A stretch of 64,000 bases of DNA from the NCBI GenBank assembly GCA_026705345.1, contig JAPPAV010000069.1, forward strand, positions 62,001 to 126,000, written 5' to 3'. The notes beneath the pieces were generated by a model. It saw only the letters and a program-made list of their open reading frames with translations, searched no databases and had not been told where the DNA came from. Positions 27,305 to 36,751 of the stretch are shown piece by piece (position 1 is the stretch's first letter; every line of letters begins with the position of its first letter). The stretch comes from Gammaproteobacteria bacterium. Its GTDB lineage: Bacteria; Pseudomonadota; Gammaproteobacteria; Pseudomonadales; Azotimanducaceae. The translations under genes and the position numbers were made by a program.

Positions 27305-27474
27305 GCCGTTCACGCCCGCCCTGCGGGACTTGGCGGACGCTCTAGACCCGAAAGGCATCGATTGGGCGGTTACAGGGGCGGTGGCTCGAGGAGTTCGACC
27401 TTGGCGAGCGGTTCAGGCGGATCGAGGACGGGGCGATCGACCAAGGCTTGCTGGCCAAAGCCCAGCCTCGCTAG
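27288..27474 (+). pseudogene. Probable frameshifted small gene
   Basis: A GTG with AAGGGC upstream opens MARPDEPFTPALRDLADALD..., which looks like coding sequence for about 28 residues. Near 27361-27381 that frame turns into arginine- and glycine-rich text, while the +1 frame becomes plausible coding (RWLEEFDLGERFRRIEDGAI and on to AQPR, stop at 27472). A single-base loss or gain at the boundary would join them into one roughly 62-residue protein. No family is recognised. A sequencing error is equally possible. Confidence 0.4.
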
Positions 27475-27506
27475 CTCACCTGGACTCCTAGGGCATACGC
27501 AGTCAA

Positions 27507-30086
27507 CTAGGGTGCGGTCACGGCCTCCACCGAACTGGCGGCCAACCAACCGCGCGTGCCGTCCGCCAAGGCGACGCGAACCCAGGCGTCGCGCACCTCG
27601 ACGATGCCGACCTCGGTTCCCGCCGGCAGGGGATTGGCGAAAGTGGGCGACGCACCGGTGCTGTCGGCGGACCGCAACGTTACGCCGTCGGTGACAACGA
27701 CGGCGTCGTCTGGGGCGTCACCCGTCAGTACTGCCGATCCCGCCGCCACAATCCACACCGCGAACGCCGGCACAGCGACCATGCCCAGCCATCTCGGTCG
27801 CCGGGGCCACGGCGTCAACAGCAAGACGCCGACGCCGAACGCCACGCCGCCGAGCAGGTGGAGTTGGGAAACGGAGAAACGATCACGCCAGAACAGCAGC
27901 GAGTCCAAGGCGCCACCGGCGGCCGGACGTGGCAACCACACCGGCAACCGGTCCCGCACCCAGGCCAGGTTGGCGAGCGCTCGCTCGTTGTCGGGTGCAA
28001 TGCTCAGCGCGCGGCGGTAGGCAAGCACGGCACGTCCCGCATCCTGCGTGCCCAGCGCGGCGTTGCCCCAATCCACCTGCAACTCGGGAGCGTCGACATG
28101 CGCGGCTGCCAGCTGACGAAACGCCCGCTCGGCACCCGCAAACAGTCGAACCCGGCGAAGGCGGTCGGACTCCTCGATGGCGGACCGGTACAGATCCCGC
28201 GCATCCTCGATGGCCCCCGGAGCCACCTCGGCCGCCTCGGATTCGGGCGAACCAATCAGAACAGCCAGCACGACGAGCGAAACGACCGCAGCCGATGGCT
28301 TGGCGGCGGCAGGTGCTTGGACCGCAGGCCGTCGTGCCCATCCGCGGGCGACTCGACGCAACTCCGCCGCGATTTCACCGGGAACGGTCTGATCCGCTGC
28401 CCCCGGATCGAACGCGCGGGTCTCGAGCCGTTCCACGATGCCGCTCGTCTCGCGCGGATCGTTGCCGGAGACGTCCGCCAACCGGCGCATTGCCGCGACG
28501 ATGCCCGGCGCTGCCTGCCGCGCCGGCTGTCCGGCGTCCAGGGCTTTCTCCAAGGCGCGTAGCGCTTGCCGAACCGTTCGGTTTCGAGTCCGTCGCCCGC
28601 CGCTCCGCGCCAGGGCAAATGCGACCAGTGCGGCGATCAGCGGCGCACCGTAGAGGGCACCGCGCAGCAAACGGGAGCCCTCCGTTCCCCAAGGCGTGGC
28701 AAGTGTTGCCTGCGGAGCGCTCAGCGACATGTCGGCGCCGACCAACGTGGCGATGGCCGCACCGGCGTCTGGCCGATCTTCGCGCGTGGCCTGGCTGACG
28801 ACCGTCGGCGACGCGACGACGTCGGCAACCCCCACGAGGTGCCCGGCGCCAACCGACAGCGCGACCGGTTCGCTGGTAACGGTCCGGTATTCGCCGCCTG
28901 CGGGATCGAAGAAGGAGAACGCCAGCGGTGGGATTTCCCGCACCTCGGCGCTCTTTACCCGAGCCGTGAACGTGAAGGTCTTGCTGTTGGTCTTCTCGTC
29001 GAGAGTCCCGGCGATGCTGCCTTCGGGGACGGTGAAGTGGGTCGCGGGCAACCCGCCGGGACCATCCAAGGGCGGCAAACTCAGTCCCACCAGTGGACCG
29101 TCGCCACGCAGACGGACCGTCAACTCCACCGGATCCCCTACCGATACCACGGTCCGGCTCGCCTGGACGTCGAGGGCAAAGCCACTGCCGATGGCGTTGA
29201 CGAAGGTTGGCGGTCGACCGGCCACGGGAAGTGGCCGAACCGTTAGCCGGCGGGACGCTCCCTCGGCATGGAACAGGTCGTACGTCGCGCGGCGGAAACC
29301 CCAACTGTCGCGACTGGCTCCCGACCGCAACTGCGCGACGACGCGCACGGGCGGAAGGTCCAGGGTCCCCGCCCGATTCAAGGTCACCCGGGCGTCAAAG
29401 GAGAACCGCTCGTAGCTCAGGCCGTCGCCTTCGTCGAGAAAAGTCGATTGGGACACGGGCAGTTCCACCTGCCGTGCTCCCGCGCTGAACGCAACCCGAC
29501 GGTCGCCAAGACCGCCCCGTCCGGGTGCCACGTCCGCACCCTCCAGATTGAACAGTGGTACCGAGAACTCGTAGTTCCTCGCATCCCGGGCGAGCAGCCA
29601 CTCCACCGACACATCGAACGTCTCGCCCACCCAGAGCGGACGTTCGGGCAACTCCATTCGCACGACCATGTGTTCCGTACTTGGAACCTCGGCGGCGTTG
29701 AACGATGCCGCCCGGCTATTCGCCTCCACGCCGGCCTGTGCCACCTTCAAGGGGGGAATCGTGTAACGTCCCGCGGCAGGCACCAGTACGCGCCACCGGT
29801 ACACGAAGGTGACTTCGCGCCATTCGGATCGCCGCCCGTTGATGATCTGGATGCTCGACGAGACATTGGGGCTAACGCCGAGGTAGGTAACCTCGCACCC
29901 CTCGATGGCGAGATCGGGCGGTGCCGGCGGCGGCTTCTCTTCGAACCCCTTGGCCGACAGCGAGAGCGTGAAGGGCATGTTGGCGTGGATCGCTTCCGAC
30001 TCCACGGACAGGGCCAACGTGGCAGCCCAAGCCGATTGGGCGACGGCGACCAATACCAAGGCAGTTGCGGCAAACCGGACGCTCAC
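27507..30086 (-). CDS. BatD-like protein fused to BatE-like TPR/SH3 module
   Basis: An 859-residue envelope protein. Residues 1-21 are a signal peptide, 22-415 carry BatD-type Ig-like repeats (LSVESEAIHANMPFTLSL; RPLWVGETFDVSVEWLL), 474-494 is a membrane helix, and 505-590 is cytoplasmic. Residue 600 onward is a second membrane segment or signal, then TPR-like helices at 622-710, two membrane segments at about 741-757 and 767-787, and a bacterial SH3 domain at 793-856. In other bacteria BatD and BatE are separate; here they are one chain. The GTG start overlaps the upstream stop as GTGA. Last gene of the MoxR/Bat operon; it probably acts in the cell envelope stress system. Confidence 0.85.
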   Translation of the reverse strand: MSVRFAATALVLVAVAQSAWAATLALSVESEAIHANMPFTLSLSAKGFEEKPPPAPPDLAIEGCEVTYLGVSPNVSSSIQIINGRRSEWREVTFVYRWRVLVPAAGRYTIPPLKVAQAGVEANSRAASFNAAEVPSTEHMVVRMELPERPLWVGETFDVSVEWLLARDARNYEFSVPLFNLEGADVAPGRGGLGDRRVAFSAGARQVELPVSQSTFLDEGDGLSYERFSFDARVTLNRAGTLDLPPVRVVAQLRSGASRDSWGFRRATYDLFHAEGASRRLTVRPLPVAGRPPTFVNAIGSGFALDVQASRTVVSVGDPVELTVRLRGDGPLVGLSLPPLDGPGGLPATHFTVPEGSIAGTLDEKTNSKTFTFTARVKSAEVREIPPLAFSFFDPAGGEYRTVTSEPVALSVGAGHLVGVADVVASPTVVSQATREDRPDAGAAIATLVGADMSLSAPQATLATPWGTEGSRLLRGALYGAPLIAALVAFALARSGGRRTRNRTVRQALRALEKALDAGQPARQAAPGIVAAMRRLADVSGNDPRETSGIVERLETRAFDPGAADQTVPGEIAAELRRVARGWARRPAVQAPAAAKPSAAVVSLVVLAVLIGSPESEAAEVAPGAIEDARDLYRSAIEESDRLRRVRLFAGAERAFRQLAAAHVDAPELQVDWGNAALGTQDAGRAVLAYRRALSIAPDNERALANLAWVRDRLPVWLPRPAAGGALDSLLFWRDRFSVSQLHLLGGVAFGVGVLLLTPWPRRPRWLGMVAVPAFAVWIVAAGSAVLTGDAPDDAVVVTDGVTLRSADSTGASPTFANPLPAGTEVGIVEVRDAWVRVALADGTRGWLAASSVEAVTAP

Positions 30087-32587
30087 CAGTCCTTCTCCAC
30101 GGGTTCCGCAGAAGTCTGCGCATCCCTCGATCGTTGCCGCTCGGCCTCCCGATCCCGGATGGCTTGGAGTCGCTTCAGGGCTTGTCGTTGGGACATCTGC
30201 TCGTCCTCGCCGGGTTGCGGCTGCGGCTGTTGGGCCTCGCGGCGCTGCTCGTCCTCCCCTTGCTGTTGCTGGCGCTGCTGGGGTGGCACCAACTCCTTCA
30301 AGGCGTTCTCGAGATGCTCCATGGCGGCCAATTGGTCTTCCAAAGCGGGCTCCAGGTCCGGCGACATCGTCGTGGCCCGGTTGGCACCATCGAGGAGGAT
30401 GGTAGCAGCGCTCAGCATGCGGCCACCGGCCTTGCGGACTTCGTCGGCGGCCTTGGCCAACCGTTCACCCGCGGCCGGATCCGTCGGTGCGCCGGTGGCA
30501 TTCGACTGCACCGTGGCATTCGCGGCATCAGCCTGTTGCGCCAACGCGGCTGCCAATTGGTCGCCCATCTGGGCATGTCGGCCTTGGCGCTCGGCTACCG
30601 CCCCCACGGCTGGGGCGAACTCGTCGCCCATCGCGGCCGACGACTCGGCTTGGAGTGTGGCCGTACCATCGTGCGTCTCGGCCTGGTCGGCGAGCAGGGC
30701 GGCCACGTGTTCGACGATGGAGAAGAACAAGCGACGCAAGTCCTCCAGGTAACCGAGGGTCTCAGCCGCACTGGTGCGGGCGTCGTCAACGGCATTGGCA
30801 TCCACGCTCACTGCCAGCGACGCGAGGCCTTGCGCGGCTCGGGCACGCAGATCCTCCGCCAATTCGTATCGTTTTTGCAGGGCCGCGCGCGTCTGCTCGT
30901 CCTGCTCTCCGGCTTCCTCGGTGGCCTGCGCGGCCTCTTCCTCAAGCAGGCCCTGCAACCGGGCGATGCGGCGCTGGTTGTCGGCGATGAGTTTGCCGGC
31001 AAGGGCAATCCGGTCAGCCGTGGCCATCGACTCGTCGTCGCCTTCTTCACCCGGTGTCAGCAGTTCCACAACGCCCTGCTGTGAACCGTAGGCAAGTTCG
31101 ATCAGGTTCTTGACGTCGGCGAACAGCTCGATGGCTTGGGCGACAGCGGCAATCGCCCGGTTCTCCTCGGGGAGTGCCGCGGTCGGGTTGCCGGATTCCA
31201 AGGTCGCCATGGCCGCGCGCATGGCTGCGAGGCCATCGTCGAGTATCGGTACGGCCTCGATGGCCGCCGCCAATACACGACGCCCGGCCGCATCCGCCTC
31301 CCGGAGAGTCGACGGATCGCTCGCCTCGACGGCCTCGAAACGACTCAGGATGCCGCCGGTCCGTACCGCGATGTCTTCTTGTCGCTCCGTTAAGTGTTTG
31401 TCGGTCAGCCACCGGGGCGATTGGCGTTCCAGGCTAATCGCACCGTCCGCGAATGCCGCCAAAACACCCGTATGGGCAATCAATTCCTGTTCGTCCCGGG
31501 CCACGGCCTTGAGTATCGTGATCGGGTCCAGCAATTGCTCACGGGCTCTCTTCAGTTCGGCGAGCGCCGCGTCCGCACGCCGATGGCCGCGTTCCCCCTC
31601 GAGGCGGCGCAACCTGCGGCGGGCATCGCTCAAGGACTGCCTGGCCCGTTCCAGGTAGCTGGTCATGGCGGCAAGTTGATGGGCACGGCTCTGCTGTTCG
31701 GGCGGCCGTTGCTCTTCCGGGGTCTGTTCGATGTAGAGGCGCTCCTCCGCCGCGAGATCGATGACGTCCCCGACTTCCGCCATCAACACCCGTTCCCGGC
31801 TCGCCAGGGTCTCGAATTCGGCGGTGAAGCCAACCGGTTCGGTACCCGCCCGTTCTACCACGATGTCCGTCATGAGCCGACGCACCTGGTCCCGCAAGCC
31901 GCGTTGGTCGTCGATCAGGCGGTCGAGACGGGCCTCCAAACGGTCGCCCTGGTTGAGTTGGTCGGCCAGTTGCAGGATCCACTTGGACACCAACTCCAGG
32001 TTGACTCGCGCGTCGTCGTCGCCGGGCGGCGCCAGGCGTACCGCGTCGTTGAACCACGCGGCACTCTGGCGGAGCGTCTCGATGACCTGTTCCGGGGCAG
32101 GCGGCTCCGCTTCGCTTGCGCCTACCTGCCCGGGAGACGCGGTTGCGTCGGCCGGTCCTGGATCGCTGTCGGTGCCGAAGCCAACCTGCCCCGCCAAGGA
32201 CATCCCTAGGTTGAACGCCGCCCGGTAGCGCAACTCGGGGTCCGGGCCGGCCTCGTCACGGGCCGCTAGGAACGCCGCCGCCGCGGCTTCGTAGTCACCG
32301 GCCCCAAAGTGCCCGAGACCTAGGTTGTACCGTCCGCGCGCAGTCGGTTGGGGGCCTTCGGAAACGGGATCCGCTTCCGTTTCGCCCCCGGCAACGTCGG
32401 TGTCCACGACCGGTGCGTCCGACCCGGCTCCGTCCGGAGGGGATTCATCTTCCGCCGGAGCACCAAGGCACGCTACGGCGAGCGTCAATGTCACGACGAG
32501 GAAGCCGAGGCGGGCGTTGGCGTGCCCGATCGGGCGCGATGGCCCCGCCCCTACGCATCGCATTCGAGCCAGCCATGGCGCGTTCAT
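30083..32587 (-). CDS. BatC-like TPR lipoprotein with long coiled-coil region
   Basis: An 834-residue protein. A lipobox (LTLAVAC, Cys about residue 40) follows an unusually long 25-residue basic lead. After an acidic low-complexity stretch, TPR-like helices lie at about 90-135 (GRYNLGLGHFGAGDYEAAAA). The rest (about 190-825) is almost all charged helix with heptad-like Glu/Leu/Ala/Arg text, consistent with coiled coils, and ends in a Gln/Glu-rich tail (PPQQRQQQQGEDEQRREA). The chosen ATG overlaps the BatB stop (ATGA); the earlier in-frame start at 32620 is less likely. It occupies the BatC position of the operon but is much larger than usual BatC. Confidence 0.75.
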   Translation of the reverse strand: MNAPWLARMRCVGAGPSRPIGHANARLGFLVVTLTLAVACLGAPAEDESPPDGAGSDAPVVDTDVAGGETEADPVSEGPQPTARGRYNLGLGHFGAGDYEAAAAAFLAARDEAGPDPELRYRAAFNLGMSLAGQVGFGTDSDPGPADATASPGQVGASEAEPPAPEQVIETLRQSAAWFNDAVRLAPPGDDDARVNLELVSKWILQLADQLNQGDRLEARLDRLIDDQRGLRDQVRRLMTDIVVERAGTEPVGFTAEFETLASRERVLMAEVGDVIDLAAEERLYIEQTPEEQRPPEQQSRAHQLAAMTSYLERARQSLSDARRRLRRLEGERGHRRADAALAELKRAREQLLDPITILKAVARDEQELIAHTGVLAAFADGAISLERQSPRWLTDKHLTERQEDIAVRTGGILSRFEAVEASDPSTLREADAAGRRVLAAAIEAVPILDDGLAAMRAAMATLESGNPTAALPEENRAIAAVAQAIELFADVKNLIELAYGSQQGVVELLTPGEEGDDESMATADRIALAGKLIADNQRRIARLQGLLEEEAAQATEEAGEQDEQTRAALQKRYELAEDLRARAAQGLASLAVSVDANAVDDARTSAAETLGYLEDLRRLFFSIVEHVAALLADQAETHDGTATLQAESSAAMGDEFAPAVGAVAERQGRHAQMGDQLAAALAQQADAANATVQSNATGAPTDPAAGERLAKAADEVRKAGGRMLSAATILLDGANRATTMSPDLEPALEDQLAAMEHLENALKELVPPQQRQQQQGEDEQRREAQQPQPQPGEDEQMSQRQALKRLQAIRDREAERQRSRDAQTSAEPVEKDW
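32546..32555. repeat. CGCCCCTACG repeat word inside the BatC-like gene
   Basis: The 10-mer shared with the hairpins at 1092-1117 and 45525-45549 lies in the signal-peptide lead of the lipoprotein gene. Here it sits in a GCGATG/CATCGC palindrome context. It encodes part of the odd CVGAGPSRPIG segment, so a repeat element may have entered the 5' coding region. Confidence 0.45.
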
Positions 32588-33639
32588 GCGGTCATCCTGT
32601 CGCGATACCCGGATTCCCACGACGACGCGCGGAAAGCCGACGCCCAGACCGCACCGATGAGGCAGACGATTGCGCCGAGCACGAGCCAGAAATAGTGCTC
32701 GGTGGGCGCCCGGCGTTGCAGACGGGCGGACGCATCGGTGACCAGGGGCTCGATGTGCGCCTCGACGATGGCGTCGAGGTCGATGGCCGCGGTGCCAGCG
32801 GGCACGTAGACGCCCTCCGTACGCAGCGCCAGTTCGCGCAACAGTTCGCCGTCCAAGCGCGAACGCACGACGACACCGTCCCGATCGGTAAGGAGCGTCT
32901 TGGCACCGGTGTCCGGATCGGTGAGCGTGATCTCGCTTCCTGTCTCGTCGCCGAATCCAATGGCAACGATTCGGATACCGGCGTCAACGGCTTCTTCGAC
33001 CGCGTCCATCGGATAGGAGTCGTGGTCCTCGCCATCCGTGATCAGCAGCATGACCCGGGAGACCCCGCGGTTGACGCCGAACGCCGCCACCGCCTTGTCA
33101 ATCGCGTCGCCAATGCGGGTGCCCCCACGCGATACGGACGACGTATCGACGCCCTTGAGAACGAGGTGGAAAAAGCCGTAGTCCGTGGTCAGCGGACTCA
33201 TGACGGCGGCACGACCCGCAAAGGCGATTAGGCCCACGCGGTGGCCCGTGACCCGATCGACGAACTCCGCGATGTCGGCCTTGGCCCGGGCAAGGCGATT
33301 CGGGGCGGCATCTTCGGCGAGCATGCTCTTCGACACGTCTAGCACCACCATGATGTCGGCGCTGACCCGACGCGCGGCGACGGCCTCGGTGCCCCCCGGC
33401 GTCTGTGGACGCATCAACGCCACCAAACCGAACAGCAGCGTCGCCAAGATGAAGACCAGTTTCGCAATGCGCCGCGTCGTCGAAGCGCCTTGGGCAAGAC
33501 GGGTCTGCATGGTTGCCGAAACGAAGCGGGCCAGGAGACCGCGACCGCGGAACTCCAGAAACGCCAAGGCGACCACCAGCGCCATCACCGGCCAGACGCC
33601 GTGTATCCAGTTCGGATTGGCGAAGACGATACCGTCCAC
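32584..33639 (-). CDS. BatB-like von Willebrand factor A protein
   Basis: A 351-residue membrane-anchored VWA protein. Membrane segments lie at about 14-30, 59-76 and 318-337. The VWA domain (about 90-285) has the metal-ion-dependent adhesion site DVSKSM, the threonine in the middle third (TTDYGFF, GGTRIGD), and ITDGEDHD. It starts at GTG immediately after the BatA stop and overlaps the next gene by ATGA. BatB and BatA are thought to form a periplasm-facing complex driven by the MoxR ATPase. Confidence 0.9.
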   Translation of the reverse strand: MDGIVFANPNWIHGVWPVMALVVALAFLEFRGRGLLARFVSATMQTRLAQGASTTRRIAKLVFILATLLFGLVALMRPQTPGGTEAVAARRVSADIMVVLDVSKSMLAEDAAPNRLARAKADIAEFVDRVTGHRVGLIAFAGRAAVMSPLTTDYGFFHLVLKGVDTSSVSRGGTRIGDAIDKAVAAFGVNRGVSRVMLLITDGEDHDSYPMDAVEEAVDAGIRIVAIGFGDETGSEITLTDPDTGAKTLLTDRDGVVVRSRLDGELLRELALRTEGVYVPAGTAAIDLDAIVEAHIEPLVTDASARLQRRAPTEHYFWLVLGAIVCLIGAVWASAFRASSWESGYRDRMTA

Positions 33640-34650
33640 TTAGGGCACCCGCGCGAATACGGCGCTGCGGCCCACCCAGCCGAGTACCATGAGCAGAAGC
33701 CCGAGGAGGAGCGGAAACGCGAACAGTTCCTCGTACTGACGCGAACGCTCCTCCGTGATCCGGGTACGCTCCAGACGATCGATCTCGGCGTAGACGTCGA
33801 CAAGCGCTTCGGCGTTGTCGGCACGGAAGTAGCGGCCGCCGGTCCGTTCCGCGATGTTGCGCAGGTTCGCTTCGTCGATCTGCACCGGGACCGAGCGCAG
33901 GACGCCGCGTAGGTCGCGCACCGGGGCGATACCCGTGGATCCCGCCCCGATGGTGTACACCTTGATGCCCTGCGAACGCGCCAGTTCGGCGGCAGAGGCC
34001 GGCGTCTCCACACCGGCATTGTTGACACCGTCGGTGAGCAGTACCGCAATGCGGGAGCGCGCCGGCGACTCGCGAAGTCGTTCGACCGCAAGTCCCAATG
34101 CATCGCCGATCGCGGTGCCGTCTTCCGTACGCAAACGGGTGATCTCCAGGTTGCGGGCCACCGCGACGAGGTTCTCATGGTCCAGGGTGAGGGGTGCGGC
34201 GGTGTCCGCGTATCCGGCAAAACTGACCACGCCGATGGCGTCGTCCGGCCGACCGGCGAGCGTGCCGCCGCCGAGCACGAACTGTTCGAAGACGTCCTGC
34301 ACCGCCTCGAGGCGCGTGCGTTCGCGTTCCGGCGTCAGGAGATCGAGAGCGGCCATCGAACCCGAAGTGTCGATGACCATCATGATCGCGATGCCCTCCC
34401 GTTGTACGCGGCTTGTCCGCTCGCCAATGCGAGGACCCGCTAGGGCGAGCACGAGTGCGATCAGCGACAACGCGAGGATCGCATCGGGCACCCAGGCCAG
34501 GCGGGCGCGCCAGCCGCGTCCACCGCTTGGCAACAGCTTGAAGGACGAGAACAACACCCGCCCCGGCGCCCGTCGCGCCAACAGGAAGACGGGAATGGCG
34601 AGCAACGCCAAGGAAAGAAGCGCCGGATCTCTGAACTCGATCGCCAACAT
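33640..34650 (-). CDS. BatA-like von Willebrand factor A protein
   Basis: A 336-residue VWA protein with membrane segments at about 10-25, 57-74 and 309-330. The MIDAS reads DTSGSMAALDLLT, with DGTAIGDALGLAV and VLLTDGVNNAGVE completing the site, so metal binding is intact. It directly precedes BatB with no gap and follows the DUF4381 gene by 7 bases. The conserved order MoxR-DUF58-DUF4381-BatA-BatB supports the name. Confidence 0.9.
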   Translation of the reverse strand: MLAIEFRDPALLSLALLAIPVFLLARRAPGRVLFSSFKLLPSGGRGWRARLAWVPDAILALSLIALVLALAGPRIGERTSRVQREGIAIMMVIDTSGSMAALDLLTPERERTRLEAVQDVFEQFVLGGGTLAGRPDDAIGVVSFAGYADTAAPLTLDHENLVAVARNLEITRLRTEDGTAIGDALGLAVERLRESPARSRIAVLLTDGVNNAGVETPASAAELARSQGIKVYTIGAGSTGIAPVRDLRGVLRSVPVQIDEANLRNIAERTGGRYFRADNAEALVDVYAEIDRLERTRITEERSRQYEELFAFPLLLGLLLMVLGWVGRSAVFARVP

Positions 34651-34657
34651 CGTCGCG

Positions 34658-35725
34658 TCAGCCCGCCTCGGCCACCTGGGTGGCGGGACGGGTCGCTCGC
34701 GAGGCGCCCGCCGGTTCGTCGCGTGTGACAGCCGTCTCGTCGAGGAACCGCCTCGCCTCGTCTAGGGCCTGTTGGGACTCCTCCTCGCCCGGGCTGTAGC
34801 GGGCGAACTTCACGCGGTCGCAGGTGGCCAGGAAAGCGGACAGCAGTTCGCCGTGCGCGGCGGTCAACTCCGCCGAACGTCCGGCCTCGACCAGGAATTC
34901 CTCGGTGGTCAGTTCCGGTGCGCGTAGCGCGAAGCGTTCCTCGATGTAGCGCCGCACGATGTCGGACAGTTCGACGTACCAGGCATCCGCGGCGTCGGCG
35001 GTGGGCAGTCCGCGCTCTGCCAAGCGCTCGAGCCGAGCCACGGCCCGATCAAAGGCGGTCAAACGGGCCCGCTCCTCGGCGCGGCGCAACCACCCGGCGA
35101 CGCCCACCACCAACCCGACTGCGACAACCAGAACCAGGACGAGCCAAGGCCAGTGGTGCCGAAGCCAGGAGCCCTGAAGTTCCACCAGGGACCCGCGTGC
35201 CGGTCGCAATTCGCTGAGCGGTTGGCCTTCCGGCAACACCGAAGCCACCGTGAAGGCCAGTTCGTCGGTGAGCAGTTCCTTCGCCTTGCGATCGGCATCC
35301 GGGTCGCGCTCGTCGAGAAACTCCACCCGCAGCCGGGGTATCCGGTGCCGGCCACTTGTGGGAGCTTGCAGGGTATAGCGTTGCGTGAACAGCACACCGT
35401 CGCTGGCGGCCTCTTCCCGGGGCGCGAAGTCGATGATGGCGAACCGGCCAAGCGCCTCCCCGAACGCCGGCATCTCGATGGCAACGCCTGACTTCGCCGT
35501 TACCAGGAGGGTCAGGACAAGCGGGTCTCCCAAGCGCGGTGCCGGCGGCATCAGGGACACGGTTGCCGAGACCGGTCCTTCCCGGGTCTCCACGGCGAGT
35601 GGCGTTCCCTCGCTCGCCCCCGACTCGTCGCCCGCAGCCGATTCGTCCACCGAAGGACCGAGGTCGTCCGGCTGCGAACAGGAGGCCAGCACGGCGGAGA
35701 GACCCAGGGCGAGTGCGGCTCTCAT
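34658..35725 (-). CDS. DUF4381-type lipoprotein of the Bat operon
   Basis: A 355-residue protein with a lipobox (AVLASCS), an acidic linker (DESAAGDESGASEG), then a BatD-like Ig segment at about 45-165 (VSATVSLMPPAPRLGDPLVL; SGRHRIPRLRVEF). A single membrane helix lies at about 192-213, followed by a cytoplasmic helical domain with DIVRRYIEERFALRAPELTT, the typical DUF4381 feature. It overlaps the DUF58 gene by ATGA. It probably links periplasmic and cytoplasmic parts of the MoxR/Bat assembly. Confidence 0.85.
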   Translation of the reverse strand: MRAALALGLSAVLASCSQPDDLGPSVDESAAGDESGASEGTPLAVETREGPVSATVSLMPPAPRLGDPLVLTLLVTAKSGVAIEMPAFGEALGRFAIIDFAPREEAASDGVLFTQRYTLQAPTSGRHRIPRLRVEFLDERDPDADRKAKELLTDELAFTVASVLPEGQPLSELRPARGSLVELQGSWLRHHWPWLVLVLVVAVGLVVGVAGWLRRAEERARLTAFDRAVARLERLAERGLPTADAADAWYVELSDIVRRYIEERFALRAPELTTEEFLVEAGRSAELTAAHGELLSAFLATCDRVKFARYSPGEEESQQALDEARRFLDETAVTRDEPAGASRATRPATQVAEAG

Positions 35726-36711
35726 CGCCGATTCCTCTTCTCGCGCATGCGGAAGAAACGCAGCAGGGGGTCAACCACCGATTGCGCGGCGTCGACGGTG
35801 ATCAGGTCGATGCCCACGCGCCCGAGCGCCCGTTCCAGGCTCTCCGCCCGATCTTCGGACCCGGCACGAACCGCGTCGCGAAACGCCGTCGAACCGGTGT
35901 CGACGAGACGCCGGGCACCGGTCTCCGCGTCTTCCACCGTTACCAGCCCGCCGCTGTCGATGGCCGACTCGCGGGGGTCGGCGACCCGCACCGCCACCAC
36001 GTCGTGCTTGCGGTTGGCGTTCGACAGCACGTCCAGGTAGTCGTCGTCGATGAAGTCCGAAACAAGGAACAGGATCGCCCGACGAGGCAGAACGCGGCGG
36101 CAGAACTCCAGCGCCGCCCCGATGTCGGTGCCGCGACGCGTCCCCGGGCCGTTGCGCTTCAGCAATTGTGCAAAGCGAACCGCAACCCGGCGCGGAAGCC
36201 GCGCCAATGACCGGGCCTGGCGCAGGGCACGCGCCTCGTCGGTCTCCTCCCGACCCCGGGCGAGGACCTCTCGAACGACCCGCAGGGCATGCTTCTGGCC
36301 CTTGCGGGGTGGAATGTACTCGTCGACCCCCGCGTGGAACAGCAGAAGGCCCACCTTGTCGTCGTTGTAGATCGCCGAGAAGGCGAGGAGCGCGGAGAGT
36401 TCCACCGCCGCCTCGCGCTTCGACCGATGCGCGGAGCCGAAGTCGAGGGATGCACTCATGTCCACCAGGAGCATCACCGTCAGTTGGCGCTCTTCGACGT
36501 AGCGCTTGACGTACGGAGCACCCACCCGGGCGGTCACGTTCCAGTCGATGGTTCGCACGTCGTCGCCGGGGACATAGGGCCGGACCTCGTCGAACTCGAC
36601 GCCCCGGCCCTTGAACACCGAGACGTAGGCACCGGCCAGCACGTCCGCCACCTGACGTCCCGTGGTGAGCTGGATGCGACGGACCTGGCTGACGATCTCG
36701 GCGGGAAGCAT
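35722..36711 (-). CDS. DUF58 domain protein (MoxR-associated)
   Basis: A 329-residue DUF58 protein. The signature VRPYVPGDDVRTIDWNVTAR near residues 42-61 is clear, and it is followed by a VWA-like strand set (TVMLLVDMSASLDFGS; RAILFLVSDFIDDDYLDVL). The DxSxS motif is intact. DUF58 proteins accompany MoxR ATPases and are thought to be a co-chaperone component. No signal peptide; cytoplasmic. Start ATG with GAGGC upstream; MoxR lies 40 bases ahead on the same strand. Confidence 0.9.
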   Translation of the reverse strand: MLPAEIVSQVRRIQLTTGRQVADVLAGAYVSVFKGRGVEFDEVRPYVPGDDVRTIDWNVTARVGAPYVKRYVEERQLTVMLLVDMSASLDFGSAHRSKREAAVELSALLAFSAIYNDDKVGLLLFHAGVDEYIPPRKGQKHALRVVREVLARGREETDEARALRQARSLARLPRRVAVRFAQLLKRNGPGTRRGTDIGAALEFCRRVLPRRAILFLVSDFIDDDYLDVLSNANRKHDVVAVRVADPRESAIDSGGLVTVEDAETGARRLVDTGSTAFRDAVRAGSEDRAESLERALGRVGIDLITVDAAQSVVDPLLRFFRMREKRNRR

Positions 36712-36751
36712 GCCTCAATGGCCTTGTCGGAGCGTGGGAGCTAAACGGGGG

